In this document: positions 37,950-46,350 of the stretch, one piece after another | Layout: each line of letters begins with the position of its first letter | Numbering within the stretch: the first letter of the stretch is position 1 | Assembly (NCBI RefSeq): GCF_020539505.1 | Contig: NZ_JACDXW010000001.1 | Location: 186,001-250,000, forward strand | DNA from: Mesopusillimonas faecipullorum | GTDB lineage: Bacteria > Pseudomonadota > Gammaproteobacteria > Burkholderiales > Burkholderiaceae_B | Direction: 5' to 3' | DNA length: 64,000 bases | The notes under the pieces: generated by a model | What the model was told of the DNA's origin: nothing | Databases searched by the model: none | What the model saw: only the letters and a program-made list of their open reading frames with translations | Translations under genes and position numbers: made by a program

Positions 37950-39084
37950 TAGACAATGGAAAAAAACGATCAATTTCCTGGCATATTACGCTGGTCTTAA
38001 CCGGCCTAGTCACTCTCGCAGTACTGGCAACGCTTTCCTTAACCTTTTTTGTCTATCTCTATATTGAAGCAAACATGATCGAGGAGCTGATTCAAACGGA
38101 ATCAGAGCGCCTATCAGTACGCGTATCCCGTAATCGCAGTGAATGGACCCGTCCCTTTGAACGTGAAATGGCTCCAACTATGTTTGCTTGGGGTGAATCC
38201 GATGATATGCCTGCACTGAGTCTGCCGCCTGAGCTACGCAATCTACCGGATGGTATGCATCAGCTTGATCGTGGCGAAAGTACCTGGCATGTTGTCGCAT
38301 CACCCTTAATGGACGGGAGGCTCTATGTTCTCTATGACACGATAATACTAGAGAAAAATTGGCAAAGTTTTCTTCGGGCGTTAATAGGTATTTTAATAGG
38401 CTGCTCAATTCTGACTATGTTTGTCAGTGGGGCCGTAGCCAAATGGCTAGTCAATCCATTGAACATTTTGACGACTCGCCTAATGCGATGGGTTCCGAAT
38501 TTTCCAGTCGCCGATATTCCCCATGCCAATGAGTCAGATCGCTTGATGTATGTCTTCAATCGCGTGCAAGATCAGGTAGATGCCTCTATTGCGGATCAAC
38601 GGGAGTTCTCAGCTAACCTTCATCATGAAATCCGAACACCGTTAACAGTCATCCGATCCGATGCTGAAGTGATGATTAGATCTTTAGGGGAATCAAACAA
38701 TTTCCGCTCAAGATTAGAGCGTATCGTCAAGTCGACTCAAGATATCAGCCAGTCACTTGAAAGTACCTTCAGCCTTGCATACGCCCGTTTCGATGATGTG
38801 GCCGCGATAAAAATACACCCGTGTGTTCAGGATGCTTATGAAAGCCTGCAACTGGAGGCGACTAACGCTGGTCTGTCATTCGTTAACGCCACCAAGCCAG
38901 AGCACGTAGAGACCTTGAGTCGGCAGGCTCTTATGACTGTTCTACGAAACATCATACGCAACGCAATACTGCACGCTGCCCCGGCAACTTTGGTCGTCGA
39001 GTCTACTAGCTTCGGCTTGCCCCTCACAGACTCTGGTCCTGGCATAGCATCGTCGGATATAGAAACCATTTTCGAACGTTACTT

Positions 39085-40767
39085 AGTCGTCCATGAATAA
39101 TCCCCGTAACCCGCATGAACACTGATGATTGGGGCAATTTCCGATACCCAGAACTCCCGGTTTGTTGTTCAATATAGGCTGTTTTCTGGGAGTTTGATTG
39201 CAATGTTTGCCTGCCCTGCCACCGATGATTTTTTCCGTGCTCGCATTGATCAAATGATTGACCTGCGTCATCCGTTGGCGGTGCTGTCCTCACGTATGCC
39301 ATGGCAAGAACTCGAAGCTCGTGTAGCTCATCTGTTCGTTCGCAAGGCCCACGAAGGTATGGCGATGCCGGACCTGGATTTGTTTGGTGAGAAGCCGCAA
39401 CGCCAGAGCTCGCACAGCATTGCAGGGCGCCCACGTGTGCCGTTGCGGATCATGATCTCATTGCTGTATTTGAAGCATGCGTTCAACGAATCCGATGAGG
39501 GCGTGGTGGCGCGATGGGCAGATACGCCCCGTTGGCAGTTTTTCTCGGGTCAAAGTTACTACGAGGATCGCGTTCCCTGTGACGCCACTACGCTGGTGAA
39601 GTTTCGCAAGTTATTGGGCGAAGAAGGGGTTGAAGAACTGCTGGCGCAAACGATCAATGTGGCCGTCGAACTTAAGCTGATCAAGCCCCAGGAACTGAGC
39701 CGGGTGATTGTGGACAGCACCGTGCAGGAGAAGGCGATTGCGCATCCAACGGACAGCCGCTTGCTGGAGACGGCACGCAGCAAACTGGTGGACGCCGCCA
39801 AAGCGGCGGGCATTTCGCTCAAGCAAACCTTTGCCAAGGAAGGTGCACAACTGAGTCGCCAGGCCGGGCGTTATGCCCATGCCCGCCAGTTCAAACGCAT
39901 GCGCCGCGCCCTTAAACGTCAACGAACCATTGTGGGCCGCCTGTCGCGCGAAGTGGACCGTAAAGCCAACGTACTGGGTCAGTCCGTACGTTCTGCGCTG
40001 GATGAGGTTTTGAACAAGGCACAGCGCATCGCCGCTCAGAGCGCCCAGCGCAAGGGCCTCAAGGGTCAACCCAAGCTGTATGCCTGGCACGCCCCGGAAG
40101 TGGACTGTATCAGCAAGGGCAAGGCCCGCCGGCCGTATGAGTTTGGCGTAAAGGTGGGCATTGCCAGCACATTCAAGGGCAATTTGATCGTCGGTGCGCG
40201 TGCATTTCACCGTAATCCGTACGATGGGCACACACTCAATGAGCAGTTGGAACAGGCGACGATCCTGATGCAAGACAGTGCGCAAGAAGCCCCGAGCACA
40301 GTCTTTGTGGACCTGGGTTACCGGGGCGTGGATGCCGATAATCCGCAGGTGCGCATTGTGCATCGGGGCAAGCCCAAACGGCTGACGGCGCTGGAACGAC
40401 AGCAGCTCAAACGCCGGCAAGCCATTGAACCGATCATCGGTCATTTAAAAACAGATCACCGCATGGACCGGTGCCCGTTAAAAGGCGAAGGCGGTGACCG
40501 GCTACATGCGGTGTTGTGTGCTGCGGGCTACAACATCAAGTGGTTGTTGCGCATGATCGCCAAGAAGGGGGTACCCTTCTTGCATGCACTTTTTTTGCGC
40601 CTGAAAAAAGGCAGCCTTCAGAACGAGTTTCTGGCGGTATTGGCTTGGTTGGGGAATGCTGACCGGTTAAGCCGTCGTCGCAGTGCCTGGCAAAGACCGT
40701 TGTTGACGGCATAACACGGCGTGTGGAACAACCGTTTTCGGCCAAAATGAATAAATCAGGGGCGACT
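39085..40767 (+). mobile_element. IS5-like insertion sequence, 1683 bp
   Basis: Bounded by imperfect terminal inverted repeats (left AGTCGTCCATGAATAA, right complement AGTCGCCCCTGATTTA, 12 of 16 matching) and by a direct 4-bp target duplication ACTT (39081-39084 and 40768-40771). It contains one transposase gene. Excision in silico restores the histidine kinase frame exactly, which fixes the ends. Recent insertion is likely because the host gene shows no other damage. Confidence 0.85.
39203..40714 (+). CDS. IS5-family DDE transposase
   Basis: 503 residues, intact. N-terminal region DLRHPLAVLSSRMPWQELEARVAHLF, then AGRPRVPLRIMISLLYLKHAF, the first-Asp region VIVDSTVQEKAIAHPTDSRL, VFVDLGYRGVD (second Asp region) and the C-terminal RRQAIEPIIGHLKTDHRMDR (Glu within the Y/R-(x)-E-(x)-K type signature). 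The start at 39203 has GGGAG upstream; the frame is open back to 39125 within the IS end. The family name is from memory; the subgroup was not determined. Confidence 0.9.
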   Translation: MFACPATDDFFRARIDQMIDLRHPLAVLSSRMPWQELEARVAHLFVRKAHEGMAMPDLDLFGEKPQRQSSHSIAGRPRVPLRIMISLLYLKHAFNESDEGVVARWADTPRWQFFSGQSYYEDRVPCDATTLVKFRKLLGEEGVEELLAQTINVAVELKLIKPQELSRVIVDSTVQEKAIAHPTDSRLLETARSKLVDAAKAAGISLKQTFAKEGAQLSRQAGRYAHARQFKRMRRALKRQRTIVGRLSREVDRKANVLGQSVRSALDEVLNKAQRIAAQSAQRKGLKGQPKLYAWHAPEVDCISKGKARRPYEFGVKVGIASTFKGNLIVGARAFHRNPYDGHTLNEQLEQATILMQDSAQEAPSTVFVDLGYRGVDADNPQVRIVHRGKPKRLTALERQQLKRRQAIEPIIGHLKTDHRMDRCPLKGEGGDRLHAVLCAAGYNIKWLLRMIAKKGVPFLHALFLRLKKGSLQNEFLAVLAWLGNADRLSRRRSAWQRPLLTA

Positions 40768-41058
40768 ACTTCAGCAATCGCCGAGTCGACCAGCGGAAGC
40801 AAGAAGCTGAGGGTACGCAAGGAGGTGCCACTACAACCATCAATCAAACGGGGCTAGGATTAGCCATTGCGAAGCGCGTTTGCATCATGCAATCCTGGGA
40901 CCTGGAAGTAGCATCGCCAGCAAGTGAAGGGAAAGGCACCCGCTTCTCCCTGGTTTTCCGTCGAGAGGTATAGGCGTTCTATTTTCCCTCTATAAACCAA
41001 GCGAGGCGTAACGAATAAACCCAATGGCGCCTCGTTCCCAGACTAGAAGAAGATCTAG

Positions 41059-41083
41059 CCGCTCTCTAATTGCAGTGCCCAAG
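41059..41083 (+). repeat. 25-bp direct repeat, copy 2
   Basis: Identical to 35348-35372. This copy is non-coding and ends exactly at the stop codon of the converging hydrolase gene (41084). It may be a scrap of a second ArnT-like gene end or a recombination scar. Confidence 0.8.
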
Positions 41084-42190
41084 TCATAGCGTCCCAGAGG
41101 GCGCGAACAAAGCGCTTACATTAGCCGTCGAAGGCGTGATCTGCCTCATGGGAACTGCGAAAAAATCGCTTGCACCCGCCAGCTTATTGAGGTCAATGCA
41201 AGCGTAGTTCATTCCGCCACTGTCGCGCAGCAAAAAGAGCCGGCGATCAAGGTCGGTCAGGCTAGTCCAGCTCGTGAACTCAGTGGGGACAGTTTTAAGC
41301 GCATGGCCTTCAACATGAAGATGCGCACTGCCCAGCTCTGGCGGGTCAATGGCAATCCCGCGCGGTCGATCGAAATTGTTCATGATATGCGCGACCATCT
41401 GCACCGCCTTGTCGGGCTCGGTCTGCTTCTCGGCAAAATTTGCATAGTAGACAGCGCGAATGAATCTATCGACGGAAGTGTCGGTTCCTGGCAGGCCCGC
41501 CTTGGCTATGCCCGACCCAGGCTGGGCTGCGTCATAGTCCATAAAACGCGCCTTCGAGCGATCGACATTCGAGAGGAAGGTGTAGTTATCCAGATTGGTA
41601 AGATGCCAGGAAAACTGGGGGGCATTGGTCATGACGCCAACGGGGTTGTCATAAACCGTGCGCACGCCACGATGGAACTCAATAACAAGGCTGGCGCCGG
41701 TCGTATCGTGCACCGCGTAATGGAACGGCATCTCTAGGCCGCCAAGGATAGGCACGGGCTCAAGTACGATCTGAAGATTGGTCAACGCTTCCTTGAGCTC
41801 GGCAACACTTGAAAATTGGCCAAGCACAAAGGCGCCAAGGTCGACGGCTGATATCGCAGCGCGCGCTGTGTCGAACGACTCCTGCGGCCCACTGGCCTGA
41901 GAATAAGACTGCACACTGAAGGTAAGCCCTGCGTCGTTTAACCCCTCGATGACTTTAAGATCCGCCGAGCCTGCAACTGCGCCGACTGCGGGCGGTGCGG
42001 CAGGCATGGTTACCGCGATGGCGGCGTGTCGCATTGTCCAGCTTGTGGAGGGATGCCCTTGGACCACCGACGAGAGCTCTGTTTCCTTAGGAAAAAACGC
42101 GACCTGATAAGGCAGCTCTAGGCTGAGTTCGAGAGTACGACCTAGATAAGCCCGGTTACTGGCGTCCCGATAGAGTAGCGATGTGCACAT
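41084..42190 (-). CDS. Choloylglycine hydrolase-family protein without signal peptide
   Basis: 368 residues of the Ntn hydrolase family that includes bile salt hydrolases and penicillin V acylase. The protein begins MCTSLLYRDASNRAYLGRTLEL, so removal of Met1 exposes the catalytic Cys2. That is the cytosolic BSH-like arrangement, unlike the exported homologue at 978. Other marks: LPYQVAFFPK, EGLNDAGLTFSVQSY, MTNAPQFSWHLTNLDNY (Asn/Arg region) and a late FTSWTSLTDL. The substrate is unknown. It ends at the 25-bp repeat. Confidence 0.85.
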   Translation of the reverse strand: MCTSLLYRDASNRAYLGRTLELSLELPYQVAFFPKETELSSVVQGHPSTSWTMRHAAIAVTMPAAPPAVGAVAGSADLKVIEGLNDAGLTFSVQSYSQASGPQESFDTARAAISAVDLGAFVLGQFSSVAELKEALTNLQIVLEPVPILGGLEMPFHYAVHDTTGASLVIEFHRGVRTVYDNPVGVMTNAPQFSWHLTNLDNYTFLSNVDRSKARFMDYDAAQPGSGIAKAGLPGTDTSVDRFIRAVYYANFAEKQTEPDKAVQMVAHIMNNFDRPRGIAIDPPELGSAHLHVEGHALKTVPTEFTSWTSLTDLDRRLFLLRDSGGMNYACIDLNKLAGASDFFAVPMRQITPSTANVSALFAPSGTL

Positions 42191-42529
42191 AAAATGAAGT
42201 AGGTTTCGATTTGATCCGACACAGTGTTCCTCATAACGTGGTCAAACACAAGATGGATCTGCTGAGTGGGGCCAAGTTTTACTTGCCATGCATCGTATTG
42301 GCGTTTTGAGGGCAACCCTTTGTTTTGCATCTAGGAATGTCTGTGTCTCATGTTGGCGCCGCCATAGATGTAAAAAGTGCTCACGCACTCAGGCCTCACC
42401 ACTGCCCGTACAAGACCCTGATAAACTGTCGCCACACGCGCAACGAACGCCAGCGTCAGGCTCAGACTTCGGTTTGGGCCTTTTCTTCGTGCGCCGCTTC
42501 TTAATTGTGCAATCAAGGAAAAACGGGCA
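42191..42529. other. Non-coding stretch before a hypothetical gene
   Basis: 339 bases with no gene I can support. Short frames on either strand (for example a 62-codon one at 42142-42330, minus) have no recognised features. It should contain divergent promoters for the hydrolase (minus) and the hypothetical protein (plus). Confidence 0.4.
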
Positions 42530-43141
42530 ATGGATGTCGTACTTATCCTGCTAGTTGTCATCGTGGCATGGCATATGCTGCGCGTACGTTATCAGCGTAC
42601 GCATATTGCCTTGCTAGGCAAGCATCTGAGCAAGCTTCAGCTTGAGCGCCATATGGAAACGCTGACGCAGGGCTATACACGCGCTATCCACGAGAAGGAA
42701 GCATCGCGCCAGCTTCAAGTGCTTGAAACTTTTGCCCAGACCGAGCGCGCGGTAGCCGCGCAGTTAGCGACGCTGGCGCAAGACATGCAAAAAGAAAACG
42801 ACGCCGACACCCGTATGGGCACACTGGCATTTTGTCTGCCTTACGCAGAACGCTTTCTTCCTTCGGTGACACGAGACTTTCGCAAGTTGCTGCATATTCA
42901 TGCCACTGGCTTACGCCATGTCGTAGACAATGAAGCTGGTTGGGAAGCCAAAGAGCGCGCCTTTCACCTTTCGGCTGAACTGTATTTGCTGCAACACAGC
43001 TGCCATTGGTTTTGTAAATCTCGAACCGTAGCCGATGCAAGGCTGGCCATGCGGCATCAGGTCCAGCACCAAAAGGTGCTGGAATCGGTGTCTGATACGA
43101 CCCGTTCCGCGTATGTGCGGTGGCTGCAGGAGGCTGCCTAA
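42530..43141 (+). CDS. Hypothetical protein with one N-terminal membrane segment
   Basis: 203 residues. An N-terminal TM (VVLILLVVIVAWHMLRV), then a Lys/Arg- and Gln-rich, mostly helical region (HLSKLQLERHMETLTQGY, EASRQLQVLETFAQTERAV) that may form a coiled coil, and a C-terminal domain containing HWFCKSRTVADARLAMRHQ. I do not recognise the family. Convergent with the FUSC remnant; AAGGAAAAAC before the ATG acts as ribosome site. Confidence 0.65.
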   Translation: MDVVLILLVVIVAWHMLRVRYQRTHIALLGKHLSKLQLERHMETLTQGYTRAIHEKEASRQLQVLETFAQTERAVAAQLATLAQDMQKENDADTRMGTLAFCLPYAERFLPSVTRDFRKLLHIHATGLRHVVDNEAGWEAKERAFHLSAELYLLQHSCHWFCKSRTVADARLAMRHQVQHQKVLESVSDTTRSAYVRWLQEAA

Positions 43142-43163
43142 GCGCAGGCTATTTTGAGGCGGC

Positions 43164-43680
43164 TTAACGCGCTCGCGAACCATGGTGCAGCGCCAGCGTA
43201 CGCCTTTCCTTCATCCTTGACAGCAGGACTGCGATCAACATACCCACAATCGCGCCCAGCACCGTGTCGACGACGCGTTCAGCCACCATAGCCATACCCG
43301 CCGCAGTGGGCACAGCCAGGTAGGTCATTAACAAGGCCATGGGGGTAATCAGCACTTGGCCAAGGGCATAGTTGATGCCTATCACTATCTCGGTCAGAAA
43401 CTGCAGCGCCACCAGAACGGTCACTATGGACCAGATGGAGGGGTTCTGCACCAGCAATACCCAAGCCAATGCGGCTCCCAATACGGTGCCGGCCATACGC
43501 TGCACGGCACGGTGCATATTGATGTGCAGTTGACTAGCCTGAAGTACCGCCACCGCCCCCATGGCCGCCCAAGCGGGATGAGACATACCCAGGGCATCGC
43601 TGATGAACACCACAAGCAGTGCAGCCACCGCTACGCGCACGGCCATCAAGAACAGATCCAAGGTGGGTAATAGCGGCGCT
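43164..43680 (-). pseudogene. C-terminal half of a FUSC-family (fusaric-acid-resistance-like) protein
   Basis: About 170 codons with six TM segments: LFLMAVRVAVAALLVVFI, HPAWAAMGAVAVLQ, RMAGTVLGAALAWVLLV, TEIVIGINYALGQVLITP, MALLMTYLAVP and VVDTVLGAIVGMLIAVLLS. This is the repeat of FUSC/YccS-like proteins, which normally have 350-700 residues; the N-terminal part is missing. The open frame continues into the dioxygenase gene (up to 43730) out of phase with it. A deletion near 43672-43685 apparently fused the two genes. A start at 43688 could give a short product, but function is doubtful. Confidence 0.7.
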
Positions 43681-44319
43681 GAGCCAGGCATCGAACGCTG
43701 CGGAAACCGGGGTATAGCGTGGGTCGCCATAGCCCCGCATATTGTGAAAGCTCATACCGCTGCCCACAATCAGTACGCCTTCATCGCGCAGGCTGGCCAA
43801 CGCCCGACCGGCCCGGATATGGGCGGCAGGATCCAGGTCAGCACGCAGCGAAAGCTGTACCACCGGTATCTCGGCCTTGGGAAACACCAACTTAAGCGGA
43901 ATGAACACACCGTGGTCAAAGCCGCGCTTGGGGTCTACTCCTGCCGCCACTCCCTCTTGCGTCAACAATGTAGCAATATGCTGGGCCAGCGCCGGCTCAC
44001 CAGGCGCCGGGTAGGTCAGTTGATAGGTGTGTGCAGGAAAACCGCCGTAGTCGTAGATCAGTGAGGGCTTAGGGTTGCCTGTGACGCAAAAATCCGGCTC
44101 CAGCCAATGCCCCGAGATGAGCACAATGGCGCGGGGCGTAGCGGGTAAGGTGTGTGCAATGCCTTTTAGAAAAGCCGCCATGCGATCCCAAGTATGGGCT
44201 GGGCTCCAGTCCATAAAGAAACAAGACCCCGCACCATGAGGAATGAAGAGAACGGGCATGCGTACGCTGCCTGGGGAAGCGGCCACATGACTGGTATGAG
44301 AAGGGTTCGTTGTATTCAT
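43676..44319 (-). pseudogene. Truncated DODA-type extradiol dioxygenase
   Basis: N-terminal ~210 residues of a class III ring-opening dioxygenase (YgiD/4,5-DOPA dioxygenase-like): VLFIPHGAGSCFFMDW, VLISGHWLEPDF, YDYGGFPAHTYQLTYPAPG, GFDHGVFIPLKLVFP, PVVQLSL and VGSGMSFHNMRGYGDPRYTP. The family continues for ~50 more residues with a final His/Glu region. Here it ends at AFDAWLSA, where the reading passes into FUSC sequence in the wrong frame (the open frame goes on to 43534). Start MNTTNPSH at 44319. Divergent from the LysR gene, its presumed regulator. Confidence 0.8.
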
Positions 44320-44403
44320 GTTTATTATTATCATCTCTACCAATCAGTTATAGAACCCACCAATATCAAGCAACACTTAACACTATTGGTGTTAGACTGG
44401 CTT

Positions 44404-45306
44404 ATGGATAGAGTCACCAGCATGCGCGTCTTTGTTCAGGCCGCCACCGACGGCAGCCTGTCTGCGGCTGCACGCCATCTAGGTATGTCACCTGCCATGG
44501 CCACCAAGCACGTCAATGCACTGGAAGCACGGCTGGGCGTGAAATTGTTTCACCGCACCACCAGGCAACTCGCACTCACCGAAGCAGGTAGCAACTACCT
44601 TGCCGCCTGCCAGCGCATCTTGCCCGAAATAGACGAAGCAGAAGCCGCTGCCACTTCGCAACGCTTGAAAGCTACCGGTTTGCTAAGAATGAACGTGCCG
44701 CATTCCTTCGGGCGCAGTTTTCTGGCGCCACTGTTACCGGCATTCAGCCGCCTTCACCCCGAAGTCGTGGTCGAACTGGGCTTAAGCGATGCCGAGCTAG
44801 ACATTATTGCGGGCAACTGGGATATGGCCGTGCGCATTGGGCGCCTTGCCGACAGCCCCTTGCAGGCGCGGCGATTGGGTGAGAGCCCCATGCGGGTCTG
44901 CGCCTCGCCGCATTACCTGGACCAACGCGGTATTCCCAGGCGGGTAAGCGAACTCATACAGCACAATTGCTTAAGCTATACGCTTACCAGCACGCAAAAC
45001 CGTGAATACTGGGCATTTGGGGTCAACGGTGAAATACGGGTTCCGGTTCAAGGCAACCTCTTGGCCAATAACGGGGACGCCTTGCTAGAGGCGGCCATTC
45101 GGGGCCAGGGCATCATCTATCAGCCGGATTTCATCGTCGCGGCAGCGCTGGCAAGCGGCAAGCTGATGCCACTAGAGCTGGACAAACACGTGGTGGACAT
45201 CGGCGGCATACATGTCCTGTATCCGCCCGACAGACGCCCACCCGCCAAGGTCAGGGTCATGATCGACTACTTGGTACAGAGCTTCGACGCCACCAAAAAG
45301 CCATGA
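44404..45306 (+). CDS. LysR-family transcription regulator
   Basis: 300 residues. The HTH (MRVFVQAATDGSLSAAARHL, MSPAMATKHVNALEARLGVK, LFHRTTRQLALTEAG) is followed by a periplasmic-binding-like effector domain. The start at 44404 (MDRVTSMRVF) is the family N-terminus; the open frame upstream to 44194 overlaps the dioxygenase gene. Divergent from the truncated dioxygenase across 84 bp, the usual layout for a regulator and its target. Confidence 0.92.
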   Translation: MDRVTSMRVFVQAATDGSLSAAARHLGMSPAMATKHVNALEARLGVKLFHRTTRQLALTEAGSNYLAACQRILPEIDEAEAAATSQRLKATGLLRMNVPHSFGRSFLAPLLPAFSRLHPEVVVELGLSDAELDIIAGNWDMAVRIGRLADSPLQARRLGESPMRVCASPHYLDQRGIPRRVSELIQHNCLSYTLTSTQNREYWAFGVNGEIRVPVQGNLLANNGDALLEAAIRGQGIIYQPDFIVAAALASGKLMPLELDKHVVDIGGIHVLYPPDRRPPAKVRVMIDYLVQSFDATKKP

Positions 45307-45316
45307 GGCGGCCTGT

Positions 45317-46243
45317 TTAAGAAGGCGCCTGCTTGCTTTTACCACGGTACTCGGCAAAGGCGATTCCCAACAGAATCATGACCAGCCCAAGGAAGTGGTA
45401 CACCTGAAAGGCTTCCCCCAATACCAGTATGGCCAACAGCGCCCCCCACACGGGTAGCAGGTTGATGAACAAGCTTGCCCGGTTTGCGCCTATGAGTTCC
45501 ACCGAACGTATATAAAACACTTGGCTCAGCAACGAAGGGAAAATAACAATGTAGGCAATCGCTATCCAGCCACGGCTATCGGGAAGCAACATCTTGCCCT
45601 GAGCCGCCTCTATCGCCAGCATGGGGAGCGCGGAAAGTGTCGCGCCCAAGCACAGCACAAACATCAGGCTGACCCAATGTATCTGGGGTTTACTGCGTAA
45701 AGCGGCGGTATAAATACCGTAGGCCAGCACGGCCACGAACATCAAGGCATCGCCAAAATTGATGTCCAGGGCCAGCAGGTTGGCAAACTCGCCTCGCACG
45801 GCAATCACCATGACGCCCACGAAGGAAACCGCAAAGCCCAAGGCCTGGGCCCAACGTACGCGACTGGAAAAAAGCAGGAAACTGGCGCCGAATACGAATA
45901 GCGGCGTGCTTCCTTGCAATATGCTGGCGTTGATAGCGCTGGTGTAAACCAAGGCGTAGTAAAGCGCTACGCTGAAAACGGTGAACCCCAAGGTGCCCTG
46001 CAGTAACAGGTAGCCCATCCGGCTACGAATGGCAGGCCAGTCGGTCGCAATGTGCCGCCGGCCAAACACGAAAAGCAGAACCAGCAAAGTCAGCCAACGA
46101 ACGCTGACCAGAATCATCGGCGATGCATGACCGACGGCCCATTTACCTGCGATGGAGTTTCCACCCCAAAACAATGTCGTCAGTGCCAGTAGTACGTAAG
46201 CTTTGTAGATGGCAATCCCCTGAACCCAAGATATAGGCTGCAT
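45317..46243 (-). CDS. EamA/DMT-family transporter
   Basis: 308 residues, ten predicted TM segments in two EamA repeats (AYVLLALTTLFWGGNSIAGK, ALYYALVYTSAINASILQGS, TPLFVFGASFLLFSSRVRW, and FINLLPVWGALLAILVLGE with YHFLGLVMILLGIAFAEY at the end). Metabolite exporter of unknown substrate in the inner membrane. Convergent with the LysR gene, 10 bp apart. Confidence 0.9.
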   Translation of the reverse strand: MQPISWVQGIAIYKAYVLLALTTLFWGGNSIAGKWAVGHASPMILVSVRWLTLLVLLFVFGRRHIATDWPAIRSRMGYLLLQGTLGFTVFSVALYYALVYTSAINASILQGSTPLFVFGASFLLFSSRVRWAQALGFAVSFVGVMVIAVRGEFANLLALDINFGDALMFVAVLAYGIYTAALRSKPQIHWVSLMFVLCLGATLSALPMLAIEAAQGKMLLPDSRGWIAIAYIVIFPSLLSQVFYIRSVELIGANRASLFINLLPVWGALLAILVLGEAFQVYHFLGLVMILLGIAFAEYRGKSKQAPS

Positions 46244-46300
46244 TTTCGGCGCTTGCCCTAAGCTGCGCGCCTTTATGAAGCCGCCATTTTAGTTCGGTTC

Positions 46301-46329
46301 CCCGGCTTCGGCATGTGCGTGAAGCCGGG
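46301..46329. terminator. Perfect hairpin downstream of the TonB receptor gene
   Basis: CCCGGCTTC (46301-46309) pairs with GAAGCCGGG (46321-46329) around an 11-base loop, 21 bp after the receptor stop. No T-run follows, so it is a probable mRNA end or weak terminator. Confidence 0.45.
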
Positions 46330-46350
46330 TAGGTATGCCTAAGCCTGCAA

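Larger units (their letters stand above)
37946..40973 (+). pseudogene. Sensor histidine kinase (system 2), interrupted by an IS element
   Basis: The 5' part (37946-39084) encodes two TM segments, a ~100-residue periplasmic domain, the phospho-His box FSANLHHEIRTPLTVIRSDA, an N box (VLRNIIRNAILHAAP) and the G1 box DSGPGIA. The 3' part (40772-40973) encodes TGLGLAIAKRVCIMQSW...GTRFSLVFRREV and a stop. Removing 39085-40771 (the IS plus one ACTT copy) joins ERY to FSNRRVDQRKQEAEG in one frame, giving a 446-residue kinase. As it stands, the product ends at 39100 after a few IS-encoded residues and lacks the G2 ATP-lid, so it cannot be an active kinase. Confidence 0.9.

Noticed and set aside
42142-42330. 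62-codon minus-strand ORF upstream of the second hydrolase
   Set aside because: Overlaps the hydrolase start and shows no recognised domain or ribosome site.
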